From the NCBI RefSeq assembly GCF_900091625.1, contig NZ_FMIC01000002.1, forward strand, positions 2,542,001-2,606,000: a stretch of DNA of 64,000 bases, read 5' to 3'. Position 1 is the first letter of the stretch. The number at the start of each line of letters is the position of its first letter. Of the stretch, positions 26,699-35,250 are shown piece by piece. The stretch comes from Micromonospora peucetia (GTDB lineage: Bacteria; Actinomycetota; Actinomycetes; Mycobacteriales; Micromonosporaceae). The translations under genes were made by a program, and so were the position numbers. The notes under the pieces were generated by a model. The model was not told where the DNA came from. It saw nothing but the letters and a program-made list of their open reading frames with translations, and did not search any database.

Positions 26699-28317
26699 AG
26701 CCCGGTGCGGCGCAGCAGGCGCAGCGCCGCGGTCATCCGCCGGGTCCAGGCCGCGCTCTGCGCGCCCGGCCGGTGGTACGCGGGGGCCAGGTCCAGCCCG
26801 CGCTGCCGGGCGACGGTCTTGACCCGGGTGAACCGGAGCAGCCCGTCGGCGCCGTGCCGGCCGCCCAGTCCGGAGTCCTTCCAGCCGCCCATCGGGGCGT
26901 CGACGCTGCCCCAGACGGCGCTGTAGCCGTCGTTGACGTTGACGGCGCCCGCGTCGATCCGCGCCGCGACCGCCTCGCCGCGCGCCCCTGAGCGGCTGAA
27001 CACGCTGGCGTTCAGCCCGTAGGCGGTGTCGTTGGCCAGGGCCACCGCCTCGTCGTCGGTGTCGAAGCGGTGGACCGCGACGACCGGCCCGAAGGTCTCC
27101 TCGGCGTGCATTCGCATGCCGGGGGCGACGCCGGTGAGGACGGCCGGTTCGAAGACGTACGGGCCGATGTCGGGGCGGTGCCGGCCGCCGGTGTGCAGGG
27201 TGGCGCCGCGCTCGACGGCGTCGGCGACGTGCGCGGTGACGGTGTCGAGTTGCCGCGCGGAGGCCAGCGAGCCGAGGTCGGCCTCGAAGTCGCCGCCCAC
27301 GCCCAGCCGCAGTGTCCCGGTGCGCGCGACGAACCGGCGCAGGAACTCGTCGTGCAGCCGGTCGGCGACGTAGACGCGCTCGGCGGAGACGCAGAGCTGG
27401 CCGGCGCTGGCGAAGCAGGCCCGGATCGCGCCCTCCACCGCCCGGTCCAGGTCGGCGTCGTCGAGGACGAGCAGGGGATTCTTGCCGCCCAGCTCCAGCG
27501 ACGAGGGGACCAGCCGGCGCGCGGCCTGGGCGGCGACCTCCCGGCCGACCCGGGTGGAGCCGGTGAAGCAGACCAGGTCGGCCCGGCCGGTGACCAGCGG
27601 CCCGACGTCGGCGCCGTCGCCGGCGACGACCTGCCAGAGCGCCGGGGGCAGGCCCGCCTCGACGGCGAGGGCGCGCAACCACAGCGCGCTGAGCATGGTC
27701 GCCGGGTCGGGCCGGTGCACCACCGCGTTGCCGGCCGCCAGGGCGGGCAGCACCTCGGACGCGGCCAGCGAGAGCGGGTAGTTCCAGGGCGAGACGACGC
27801 CGACCACGCCCACCGGGAAGCGCAGTTCGCGGGTGCGGGTGAGCACCGGCAGCGCCCCGGCCCGGCGGCGGGGGCGCAGCAGCCGGGCGGCGGCGCGGGC
27901 GTGGTAGCGGGCGTTGATGGCGACGTCGAGGACCTCTTCGACGGCGTGCCGGCGGGCCTTGCCGGCCTCCAGTTGGACCAGGTCGAGCCCTTCGGCCTGC
28001 CGGTCGAGCACCAGGTCGTGCAGCCGGAGCAGGACGGCGGCCCGGCGGGCGACCGGCAGCCCGGCCCAGGAACGCTGGGCGGCCCGTGCGTCGGCGAAGG
28101 CGCCGTCGACGTCGGCGGGGGTGCTCGACGGTACGTCCACCGTCCGCGCGCCGGTCAGCGGCGAGGTGGCGGTGAAAGCCGGCCCGGTGCCGCGCACCTG
28201 TCCGACGAGCGCGGCAGCACCTGTGGGCAGCGTCGGGGGGCGCCCGGCGGCGGTGGGGTTGCCGGTGACCGGGCCGCCCGCCGGGTCGGCGTGCGGGGGG
28301 AGGGCGGTGGTGGTCAT
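26695..28317 (-). CDS. Succinate-semialdehyde dehydrogenase (NADP) type
   Basis: This 540-aa member of the ALDH superfamily carries the oxyanion Asn in PWNYPL, the general-base Glu in SLELGGKNPLL and the nucleophilic Cys in SAGQLCVSAERVYV. E-E-T-F-G-P-V-V-A-V and GLNASVFSR lie near the C-terminus. Overall it resembles the GabD2 group of succinic semialdehyde dehydrogenases, though other aldehydes are possible. It has an unusually long Pro/Ala-rich N-terminal extension of about 50 residues. It is transcribed leftward with the TetR gene from a promoter covered by the operator at 28329-28349. Confidence 0.85.
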   Translation of the reverse strand: MTTTALPPHADPAGGPVTGNPTAAGRPPTLPTGAAALVGQVRGTGPAFTATSPLTGARTVDVPSSTPADVDGAFADARAAQRSWAGLPVARRAAVLLRLHDLVLDRQAEGLDLVQLEAGKARRHAVEEVLDVAINARYHARAAARLLRPRRRAGALPVLTRTRELRFPVGVVGVVSPWNYPLSLAASEVLPALAAGNAVVHRPDPATMLSALWLRALAVEAGLPPALWQVVAGDGADVGPLVTGRADLVCFTGSTRVGREVAAQAARRLVPSSLELGGKNPLLVLDDADLDRAVEGAIRACFASAGQLCVSAERVYVADRLHDEFLRRFVARTGTLRLGVGGDFEADLGSLASARQLDTVTAHVADAVERGATLHTGGRHRPDIGPYVFEPAVLTGVAPGMRMHAEETFGPVVAVHRFDTDDEAVALANDTAYGLNASVFSRSGARGEAVAARIDAGAVNVNDGYSAVWGSVDAPMGGWKDSGLGGRHGADGLLRFTRVKTVARQRGLDLAPAYHRPGAQSAAWTRRMTAALRLLRRTGL

Positions 28318-28328
28318 GCCCCGACGTT

Positions 28329-28349
28329 AACGCAACGCGACGTTGCGTT
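28329..28349. promoter_or_regulatory. Perfect TetR operator
   Basis: AACGCAACG (28329-28337) and CGTTGCGTT (28341-28349) are exact complements around CGA, 11 nt upstream of the dehydrogenase start. Position, symmetry and the co-transcribed TetR gene make it the likely autoregulatory operator. Confidence 0.75.
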
Positions 28350-28425
28350 GCAATTGCTGCGTCGGTCGGCCCGCGCGGCCTCGCCGTAGCGCTCCGTGCG
28401 CCACCCGCCGCCCCCTCTGAGCCGC

Positions 28426-28962
28426 TCAGTCGGTGGCCCCGACCAGCAGCTCCACCACCTCGCGGGTCGTCGTCGGCGCGCTGCCGTCCGCCGGGCAGTC
28501 CACGTAGCCGGTCTCCACGGCCCCGACGGTCAGCCGGTAGCTGAAGGCGTCCTGGCAGGCGGTGGGGGTCGACGGGCGACCGGCCTCGGTGGCGAGCGCG
28601 GGGTTCGCGGCGAGCTGGCGCAGCCGGTCCAGGTCTGTGCTGGAGAGCCGCCCGGTACGTCGCGACCCGGCGCGGTCGACGACGGCCCACCGCCCGTCGG
28701 GCTCCACCGTCACGGTGTCGCCGCGCCCGGCGAACCCGCCCGACCGGGTCAGCACGACGCGCGCCGTGGTGGCCGTCGGCCCGGGGGAGGCTGGCGTGGT
28801 CGATTCCGGGGACGGCGCGGTCGATGCCTGGGGCGGCGCGGAGGCAGTCGGGTGGCCGGTTCCGGGAGGGGCGGCCCGCTCCGGCGGCTCGGCCGCCGCA
28901 CAGCCGGCAAGGACTGTTACCACCAGCGCGATCTTGACGCCGGCCATCGAAGCTGATCTCAT
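28426..28962 (-). CDS. Lipoprotein with emfourin-like M4-protease-inhibitor domain
   Basis: This protein of about 178 aa has a lipobox L-A-G-C with Cys21 after a short hydrophobic segment, then a Pro/Ser/Thr linker (about 22-70). The C-terminal domain begins V-V-L-T-R-S-G-G-F-A-G, continues with L-x-x-L-R-Q-L-A, and contains Y-R-L-T-V-G and a single disulfide-type Cys pair. The S-G-G-F-A-G motif and length resemble emfourin, the protealysin inhibitor family encoded next to M4 proteases. An M4 protease is divergent 166 nt away. I infer that it guards the cell surface against that protease. ATG 28947 is an alternative start. Confidence 0.65.
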   Translation of the reverse strand: MRSASMAGVKIALVVTVLAGCAAAEPPERAAPPGTGHPTASAPPQASTAPSPESTTPASPGPTATTARVVLTRSGGFAGRGDTVTVEPDGRWAVVDRAGSRRTGRLSSTDLDRLRQLAANPALATEAGRPSTPTACQDAFSYRLTVGAVETGYVDCPADGSAPTTTREVVELLVGATD

Positions 28963-29128
28963 TCCGCTCGGACGCGCGGTGCGGCGGTGCGGTTCCCGCC
29001 AGCCCCGATTCCACCGAACGGTCAGTGTCCGGGGCGGAATTCTGATCACCCCTTTTCTTTTGGATCGCCACATCGTTATATCTACATGTGTGACTACCCC
29101 TGTCACGCGCACCCCTTCAGGAGGGCAC

Positions 29129-31522
29129 GTGAAAAGACCCCTTGCCGCCATCGGTACGGCCCTGCTCAGCAGCGGCCTGCTGACCGGCGTCGCCACCCCG
29201 GCGCTCGCGGCACCCCCCACCGCGCCAGCCCCGGGCGGGCCCGCCGCCGCTGCGGCGAGCGCCCTGCGGGCCAACCCCGGCGCCGTCCAGGGCACCGGTG
29301 CCGAGTCCTACCAGGTGCACAGCACCAAGGTGGACGCGAACGGCGCCGCGCACACCCGCTACACCCGGACCTACCAGGGCCTGCGGGTGTACGGCGGTGA
29401 CTTCGTCATCCACACCGCGCCGGACGGCGGGTACGCCGGCTCCTCCGTCGGCCTGGACGCCCCACTGACCCTGCCCACGGGGGCGAAGGTCCCCGCCGCC
29501 GCCGCGAAGAAGGCCGCCCGCGCCGAGTTCTCCGGCACGCTCACCGCCGTGGGCGCCCCGGAGCTCTTCGTCGACGCCAGCTCCGGCAAGGGCCGGCTGG
29601 CCTGGGAGACTGTCGTCAGCGGCTGGCACCCGGACGGGCAGACCCCGTCGAAGTTCCACGTCATCACCGACGCCACCACCGGCAAGACCATCGGCTCGTA
29701 CGACGAGATCGAGGCCGTCGCCGGCACGGGCAACAGCGTCTACTCCGGCTCGGTCACCGTGGACACCACGCTCTCCGGCAGCACGTACTCGATGGTCGAC
29801 CCGCTGCGCGGCAACGGCTCCACCTGCGACATGAACAACGGCACGTCGACGTGCACCACGTTCACCGACGCCGACAACACCTGGGGCACCGGGGCCAGCT
29901 CCAACCGGCAGTCCGCCGCCGTGGACGCGCACTTCGGCGCTGCCAGGACGTTCGACTACTTCAAGAACGTGCACGGCCGCAACGGCATCTTCGGCGACGG
30001 CCGGGGTGTGCCCAGCCGGGTGCACTACGGCAACAACTACGTCAACGCCTTCTGGGACGGCTCCCGGATGACCTACGGCGACGGCTCGGGCAACGCCAAT
30101 CCGCTGGTCTCCATCGACGTCGCCGCCCACGAGATGAGCCACGGCGTCACCGAGAACGTGGTCCCCGGCGGCCTGACCTACTCCGGTGAGTCCGGCGGCC
30201 TCAACGAGGCCACCAGCGACATCTTCGGCAACATGGTCGAGTTCTACGCCAACACCGCCGCCGACCCGGGCGACTACCAGGTCGGCGAAAAGATCAACAT
30301 CAACGGCGACGGCACCCCGCTGCGCTACATGTACAACCCGACCCTGGACGGCTCGAGCGACAGCTGCTGGTCCACCTCCACCAAGAACAAGAACGTGCAC
30401 TACTCGTCCGGCGTGGCCAACCACTTCTTCTTCAACCTCGCCGAGGGCACCGGGGCCACCCCGTACGGCACCTCGCCGATCTGCGGCTCCGCCCCGGCGG
30501 TGACCGGCATCGGCCGCGCCAAGGCCGAGAAGATCTGGTGGCGGGCGCTGGACGCGTACTTCACCTCCAACACGTCGTACGTGAACACCAGCAACCCGGC
30601 GAACACCGCCCGGGCGTACAGCCTGCGGGCCGCCACCGACCTGTACGGCACCTGCTCCACCGAGTACCGGACCGTCCAGGCGGCCTGGACGGCGGTGAAC
30701 GTGGCCGGCAACGACGCGCCGTGTTCGACCGGAAACGACTTCTCGGTCTCGCTCTCGCCGACCTCCGGCGCGGTGAACCCGGGCGGCTCGGTGTCCACCA
30801 CCGTGGCGACCGCCACCACCAGCGGCACGGCGCAGACCGTGACGCTGTCGGCGGCCGGCCTGCCGAGCGGGGCGACCGCCTCGTTCAGCCCGGCCTCGGT
30901 GACCTCGGGCGCCTCGTCGACCCTGACCGTCGCCACCACCGCCGCCACGCCGGCCGGCACCTACACGGTCACCGTGAACGGCGCCGGCTCGGTCACCCGC
31001 AGCGCCACCTACACGTTGACCGTGAACGGCACCGGCGGCGGCTGCACCAGCCCGGGTCAGAAGCTCGGCAACGCCGGCTTCGAATCCGGGGCCACCACCT
31101 GGTCGCAGAGCGCGGGCGTGATCGGCCAGCACGGCACCGCACAGCCGGCCCGCACCGGCACCTGGAGCGCGTGGCTGAACGGGTACGGCAGTACCCGCAC
31201 CGAGACGCTCTCGCAGTCGGTGAGCCTGCCGGCGGCGTGCACGTCGTACAACTTCAGCTTCTGGCTGCACATCGATTCGACGGAGACCACCACCAGCACC
31301 GCGTACGACACGCTGCGGGTGCAGGTGCTCAACTCCTCCGGGACGGTGCTGGCGACCCTGGCCACGTACTCGAACCTGAACAAGGCCGCCGGGTACAGCC
31401 AGAAGTCGTTCTCGCTGGCCGCGTACAAGGGGCAGACCGTGACCCTGAAGTTCACCGGCACCGAGGACGCGTCGCTCAAGACGTCCTTCGTCGTGGACGA
31501 CACCGCGCTCAACGTCTCCTGA
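29129..31522 (+). CDS. Secreted M4 (thermolysin-like) metalloprotease
   Basis: This 797-aa protein has a signal peptide to about residue 27 (TPALAAPP), an FTP/PepSY propeptide to about 190 and an M4 catalytic domain. The catalytic domain carries HEMSH (His334-His338), the third zinc ligand Glu360 in GGLNEATSD and the catalytic His424 in NVHYSSG. The C-terminal part has an Ig/NEW3-like module (about 535-630) and a carbohydrate-binding-type beta domain to the end. GTG 29129 follows CAGGAGGG. It is divergent from the emfourin-like lipoprotein and ends at a perfect 17-bp terminator. Confidence 0.93.
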   Translation: MKRPLAAIGTALLSSGLLTGVATPALAAPPTAPAPGGPAAAAASALRANPGAVQGTGAESYQVHSTKVDANGAAHTRYTRTYQGLRVYGGDFVIHTAPDGGYAGSSVGLDAPLTLPTGAKVPAAAAKKAARAEFSGTLTAVGAPELFVDASSGKGRLAWETVVSGWHPDGQTPSKFHVITDATTGKTIGSYDEIEAVAGTGNSVYSGSVTVDTTLSGSTYSMVDPLRGNGSTCDMNNGTSTCTTFTDADNTWGTGASSNRQSAAVDAHFGAARTFDYFKNVHGRNGIFGDGRGVPSRVHYGNNYVNAFWDGSRMTYGDGSGNANPLVSIDVAAHEMSHGVTENVVPGGLTYSGESGGLNEATSDIFGNMVEFYANTAADPGDYQVGEKININGDGTPLRYMYNPTLDGSSDSCWSTSTKNKNVHYSSGVANHFFFNLAEGTGATPYGTSPICGSAPAVTGIGRAKAEKIWWRALDAYFTSNTSYVNTSNPANTARAYSLRAATDLYGTCSTEYRTVQAAWTAVNVAGNDAPCSTGNDFSVSLSPTSGAVNPGGSVSTTVATATTSGTAQTVTLSAAGLPSGATASFSPASVTSGASSTLTVATTAATPAGTYTVTVNGAGSVTRSATYTLTVNGTGGGCTSPGQKLGNAGFESGATTWSQSAGVIGQHGTAQPARTGTWSAWLNGYGSTRTETLSQSVSLPAACTSYNFSFWLHIDSTETTTSTAYDTLRVQVLNSSGTVLATLATYSNLNKAAGYSQKSFSLAAYKGQTVTLKFTGTEDASLKTSFVVDDTALNVS

Positions 31523-31540
31523 AGTAGCCGTACCGTCGCC

Positions 31541-31579
31541 GGGCCCGGCGACCACCCCGCCAGGGTGGTCGCCGGGCCC
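31541..31579 (+). terminator. Terminator of the M4 protease gene
   Basis: A perfect 17-bp stem (31541-31557 with 31563-31579, GGGCCCGGCGACCACCC and complement) with a 5-nt loop lies 18 nt after the protease stop. Confidence 0.85.
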
Positions 31580-31653
31580 TCGCCGTTATGGTCGCCGCAC
31601 CGACGCGCCGTCGACCCCGGCGGCCGGGCGGGACGCTCGAAGGGGTGGTGACG

Positions 31654-32418
31654 GTGGCGGACGCGGAACTTCTCGTCGAGGTGACCGGGCCGGTGGCGAC
31701 GGTGGTGATCCGGAACCCGGCCCGGCGCAATGCGATGACCACCGCGATGTGGCGGCGGCTGCCGGAGCTGCTCGACGGGCTGGAGGCCGATCCGGCCGTC
31801 CGGGCGCTGGTGCTCACCGGCGCCGGGGACACCTTCTGCGCCGGCGCGGACCTGGGCGACCTGGACGAGCTGCTGGACGCCGGTGACGCCAGCATCGCGG
31901 TGGCCGCCGAGGAGCGGCTCGCCGCGTTCGCCAAGCCGACCGTCGCCGCCGTCCGGGGCGCGTGCGTGGGCGGCGGCTGCCAGCTCGCCGTCGCGTGCGA
32001 CCTGCGGATCGCCGCCGCCGACGCGCGGTTCGGCGTGCCGCCGGCGCGGCTTGGCCTGGTGTACCCGGCGCCGACCACCCGCCGGCTGGCCCGGCTGGTC
32101 GGTCCGGGCACGGCCAAGCACCTGCTCTTCACCGCCGAGCTGATCGACGCCGAACGCGCGCTGCGGGTCGGCCTGGCCGACGAGGTGCTGTCGGTCGACG
32201 GGCTCGCCGCTCGGGTGGACGAGCTCACCGCCGCCATGGTCGCCCGGTCGCAGCTCAGCGTCGCCGCCGCCAAGGAGATCATCGATGGCAGGGCGGACGA
32301 GGACCGGATCGCCTGGTGGCACGGGCAGGTCCGGGCCAGCGGCGAGGCCCGCGAGGGCGTCGCCGCCTTCCACGAGCGCCGCCCGCCCCGCTTCGGCTGG
32401 ACGCCCGCCCGGCCCTGA
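31654..32418 (+). CDS. Enoyl-CoA hydratase/isomerase family protein
   Basis: This 254-aa crotonase-fold protein has the oxyanion-hole segments F-C-A-G-A-D-L and R-G-A-C-V-G-G-G-C-Q-L-A, plus A-R-F-G-V-P-P-A-R-L-G-L. The position that carries catalytic Glu in hydratases reads L-V-Y-P-A-P, and I see no clear second Glu, so the reaction may be other than hydration. I chose GTG 31654, 8 nt after GAAGGGG. It is probably monocistronic; no neighbouring beta-oxidation genes suggest a pathway. Confidence 0.82.
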   Translation: MADAELLVEVTGPVATVVIRNPARRNAMTTAMWRRLPELLDGLEADPAVRALVLTGAGDTFCAGADLGDLDELLDAGDASIAVAAEERLAAFAKPTVAAVRGACVGGGCQLAVACDLRIAAADARFGVPPARLGLVYPAPTTRRLARLVGPGTAKHLLFTAELIDAERALRVGLADEVLSVDGLAARVDELTAAMVARSQLSVAAAKEIIDGRADEDRIAWWHGQVRASGEAREGVAAFHERRPPRFGWTPARP

Positions 32419-32545
32419 CGGCCGTCTGCCCCGCACCGGCACCCGCACCGGCTTCCCAGACAACGACTGTCCTCACATTCGTCAGACAGAATGCCCCGGG
32501 GGAACACGGGTATGACACCGGCATCGACGAAGGGCGGGGGTCACT

Positions 32546-33154
32546 GTGGATGGCGCAGCGTCGAAACGGTCACGGATCCGGCGAGGCCGCCGCCGGTTCC
32601 TGCTGCTGAACGTCGGCGTGGCGCTGCTCGGCGCCCTCGCCGGCGCGGGGCTGGTCGCGCTCGGCATCGGATTCGATCTGGACGTGCCCGCCTGGGGCGA
32701 ACCGCCGGGCTGGGCGACTGTGCTCGGGGCGATCCTGGTCGGCGCGGGGGCGGTCACTCTGGTCGGCGGCATGCTCTATCTCGTCGGGACCGGTCTATAC
32801 CGGCGCAACGCGCGCTCCCCGCTGTGGGGCGAGAACCGGGCGCGCCGGCGCGAGCTGGTCCGGCAGGCGCGGGGTCTGCTGCCGGTGCCGGACGTGGACC
32901 TGCCGCTGGTACGCCGGGTGGCCGCGCAGATGGACGGCCAGTGGACACAGTGGATTCCGCTGTCCGGGGTGGTCCTGGCGCAGATCGGGCAGGTGTTCAT
33001 CCGGTGGGGCCCGGGGTGGCTGGCGCTGGCGCTGCTGGTGACCGTGGCGTCCGGCCTGCCCGCCGCGCTGATCGCCCGGCACGAGGGGCAGGCGCGGGCG
33101 TTCCTGCGTGCCCACCCCGAGCCGCCGGCGTCGAAGAAAGAACCGACCGGGTGA
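32546..33154 (+). CDS. Four-helix membrane protein of unknown function
   Basis: This 202-aa protein has four predicted transmembrane helices in two pairs (about residues 20-45, 55-85, 140-157 and 160-180). A cytoplasmic basic loop with R-R-N-A-R-S-P-L-W-G-E-N-R-A-R-R-R lies between the pairs. The N-terminus is strongly Arg-rich. I recognise no family. It stands alone, with a GGGGGTCAC stretch upstream of the start, and is convergent with the HNH gene. Confidence 0.65.
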   Translation: MDGAASKRSRIRRGRRRFLLLNVGVALLGALAGAGLVALGIGFDLDVPAWGEPPGWATVLGAILVGAGAVTLVGGMLYLVGTGLYRRNARSPLWGENRARRRELVRQARGLLPVPDVDLPLVRRVAAQMDGQWTQWIPLSGVVLAQIGQVFIRWGPGWLALALLVTVASGLPAALIARHEGQARAFLRAHPEPPASKKEPTG

Positions 33155-33238
33155 GCCTCTCACCGGACCGGGGGCCGGCGGGTGCCGCGCCGAGGGGCGT
33201 ACCCCCGACGCGGCCCCCCGTTCCCGCCGGCCGGTCCG

Positions 33239-33682
33239 TCACCGCCCGGCCAGCGACGCCCAGCTCGGGGTCGCCGGCTCGCGCCGCAGCGGCATGCCCG
33301 CCTCGGCGGGCGTCCGGTCGCCCTTGCGCTGGTTGCACCCGTAGCAGGCGGCGGTCGTGTTCCGCCAGGTGTTCCGGCCGCCGCGCGAGCGGGGCAGCAC
33401 GTGGTCGATCGTGCCGCCCGGCTCCCCGCAGTACGCGCAGCGGCCCCCGTCCCGGCGCAGCACCCCGGCCCGGGACCAGGCCGGGCCGGCGCTGAACCGC
33501 CACCGGGTCACCACGTAGCGGACGAGGCGCACCACCCGGGGGACCGGGAAGATCCCGATCAGCCGGTCTGGCTCGGCCTCGTGGATCTCGGCGACCCGCC
33601 GGCAGAGCATCCGGATCGCGTGTTTGACGGTGACCCGGTGCAGCGGGCCGAGGTCGGCGTTGACGACGAGGACTGCGTCCAC
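33239..33682 (-). CDS. HNH endonuclease
   Basis: This 147-aa protein starts at GTG 33682 with GGGAG 6 nt upstream. It carries a complete HNH site: C-A-Y-C-G...T-I-D-H-V-L-P-R-S-R-G-G...N-T-T-A-A-C-Y-G-C-N-Q-R-K-G-D-R-T-P, with structural zinc from the two CxxC pairs. Stand-alone actinobacterial HNH proteins of this size are widespread and their cellular role is unclear. A terminator-like hairpin and a 36-codon frame precede it, which suggests attenuation. Confidence 0.85.
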   Translation of the reverse strand: MDAVLVVNADLGPLHRVTVKHAIRMLCRRVAEIHEAEPDRLIGIFPVPRVVRLVRYVVTRWRFSAGPAWSRAGVLRRDGGRCAYCGEPGGTIDHVLPRSRGGRNTWRNTTAACYGCNQRKGDRTPAEAGMPLRREPATPSWASLAGR

Positions 33683-33732
33683 CGGTGTCTCCCTTCGTGG
33701 CGGTGACGATCTGGGCGGGCCGGACAGCGAAA

Positions 33733-33769
33733 GAGCCGCCCGGTCCGGGTGCGTGCGGACGGGCGGCTC
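33733..33769 (-). terminator. Hairpin in the leader of the HNH gene
   Basis: A 10-bp stem GAGCCGCCCG (33733-33742) with CGGGCGGCTC (33760-33769) is followed in the leftward direction by TTTC. It lies between the 36-codon frame and the HNH start, where it could act as an attenuator, or simply end the upstream transcript. Confidence 0.55.
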
Positions 33770-33788
33770 GACGTCGTGCGGGCACACG

Positions 33789-33899
33789 TCAGTCGGGCCG
33801 GCCGCCCCCGGGGTCTTCGGCGCGGTGACCGCCGCCGCTCGCCGCCGCCGGACGGGTGGGCAGGCACGACGGCACACAGGTGACGTGCGACATCGACAT
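33789..33899 (-). CDS. Possible 36-residue leader peptide
   Basis: The frame starts MSMSHVTCVPSCLPTRPAA and ends G-G-R-P-D. It has a well-spaced GGGAG ribosome site and a promoter-like TTGCCG (33966-33961), 18 bp, TACCGT (33942-33937). The hairpin at 33733-33769 and then the HNH gene follow it. Two close Cys residues (CVPSC) could respond to cysteine supply. It is too short to be sure; the case rests on signals around it. Confidence 0.4.
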   Translation of the reverse strand: MSMSHVTCVPSCLPTRPAAASGGGHRAEDPGGGRPD

Positions 33900-33934
33900 G
33901 ACCAGCTCCCGTGGCGGTGGTTGACCTTGCCCGA

Positions 33935-35110
33935 TCACGGTAGGTCGGCGGGGGACAGAGCGGCAACGGATTTCGATCGAGGGGCCGCCTCGCCCGGGCG
34001 GCGCTGCCGGCGGGCCCGGCCGGCGGCCCGTGCGGCGGCCAGCGGCCGGTCGATGCGTACGGCCATCCGGGCGGTCAGTTCGCTCTCCAGCAGCGGCCGG
34101 TTGACCTCCCCGGCGACCGCGAGCGCCGGGCCGGAGACGGTACGCCAGATGGCGGCCAGCCCGGCCCCCAGCCCGAGCAGGGCCACAGCGGCCCGGGTCA
34201 CCGGCGAACCGGCGGCGGCGAGCGCGCTCACCCCCACCACGGCGAAGAGCGCTGCCAGCAGCGGCACGAGCACCGGCCAGAAGATCCCCCGGGCGGCCCG
34301 TGCCACCAGCTTCCGGTCCCGGATGATCAGGTTCCGGGCGACGATCGCGTAGTCCTCCTCGTCCAGCAGGTCCCTGGGGTGCAGCCCGCCGGTGAGCACG
34401 CCCTGCCACAGCTCGCCCTGGTTGCGCAGCTCCCGGGCCAGCTCGGGCAGCCCCGCCTCGGTTGGGTCACCCACGCCCGCCCGGGTGACCGCCGACGCCC
34501 ACGCCGACAGCGACCGCCGGACCACCGCGGCCGAGTACGGGGGCAGCACGCTGGCCAACTCGCCCAGCCAACGCCCGATCTCGATGTGCCGGCCGCCGAA
34601 GCGGCGGGCCACCTGCTCGGCCTCGCCGTGCCGGACGGTGTCGGCGAGCGAGCGCCCCAGCCGGTACGCCAGCCCCACCCGCTGGTTGGTGGCCATCGTC
34701 CAGCGCAGCAGCTCCACGTTCAGGTCGTCGACGGCGAGCAGCAGCGCGTCGGCGCCCACGGCCGTGTCGGCCAGCCGGGCGTGGGCGTCGGCGGGGGTGG
34801 GCACGGGTCCGACCCGCCGGGTCAGCTCGGCGATCTGGGCGAGCGCGACCTCCACGCCGTCCAGGTACATCCGCATTCGCCGCCGCCCCGACATCTCGGT
34901 CAGGTTGGACAGCTTCGCCGGCGCGCCCGCCGGCCGGTCGGCCCCGGTGTCGCGCAGCTCGGCGGTCCGCGCGTGGTGGTAGGCGTCCGCCATCCACCAG
35001 CCGAGCCGCAGGGCGGTCACGATGCAGGCCCGCTCGTCCCGGATCAGCGGGTACGCGTCGTCCCGCGGCACATCGGCGACGAGCGGGCCGTCGTCCGCGT
35101 GCGGCGACAT
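33935..35110 (-). CDS. Hypothetical protein with C-terminal membrane hairpin (391 aa)
   Basis: The first 270 residues are helical and soluble, with many conserved-looking Arg and Asp positions (RRRMRMYLDGVEVALAQIAEL...). Two adjacent transmembrane helices follow (about residues 285-330: FWPVLVPLLAALFAVVG and AAVALLGLGAGLAAIW), then a basic tail. I do not recognise the family. The arrangement resembles actinobacterial cytosolic sensors anchored through their C-terminus. A promoter-like sequence for the next transcript overlaps its last codons. Confidence 0.6.
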   Translation of the reverse strand: MSPHADDGPLVADVPRDDAYPLIRDERACIVTALRLGWWMADAYHHARTAELRDTGADRPAGAPAKLSNLTEMSGRRRMRMYLDGVEVALAQIAELTRRVGPVPTPADAHARLADTAVGADALLLAVDDLNVELLRWTMATNQRVGLAYRLGRSLADTVRHGEAEQVARRFGGRHIEIGRWLGELASVLPPYSAAVVRRSLSAWASAVTRAGVGDPTEAGLPELARELRNQGELWQGVLTGGLHPRDLLDEEDYAIVARNLIIRDRKLVARAARGIFWPVLVPLLAALFAVVGVSALAAAGSPVTRAAVALLGLGAGLAAIWRTVSGPALAVAGEVNRPLLESELTARMAVRIDRPLAAARAAGRARRQRRPGEAAPRSKSVAALSPADLP

Positions 35111-35250
35111 TCCGCGCTGACCTCCCGGCTCACTCCAGACGGTCAGCCTAGGCGAGTCAAGCGCGCCATTTATCCGCTTTCGTCACGCTCGTCCAGCGTG
35201 CGTCGCAGCGTCGTCGCCTGTACCGGGCGCGCACCGCGGCGCCGTCGCCG

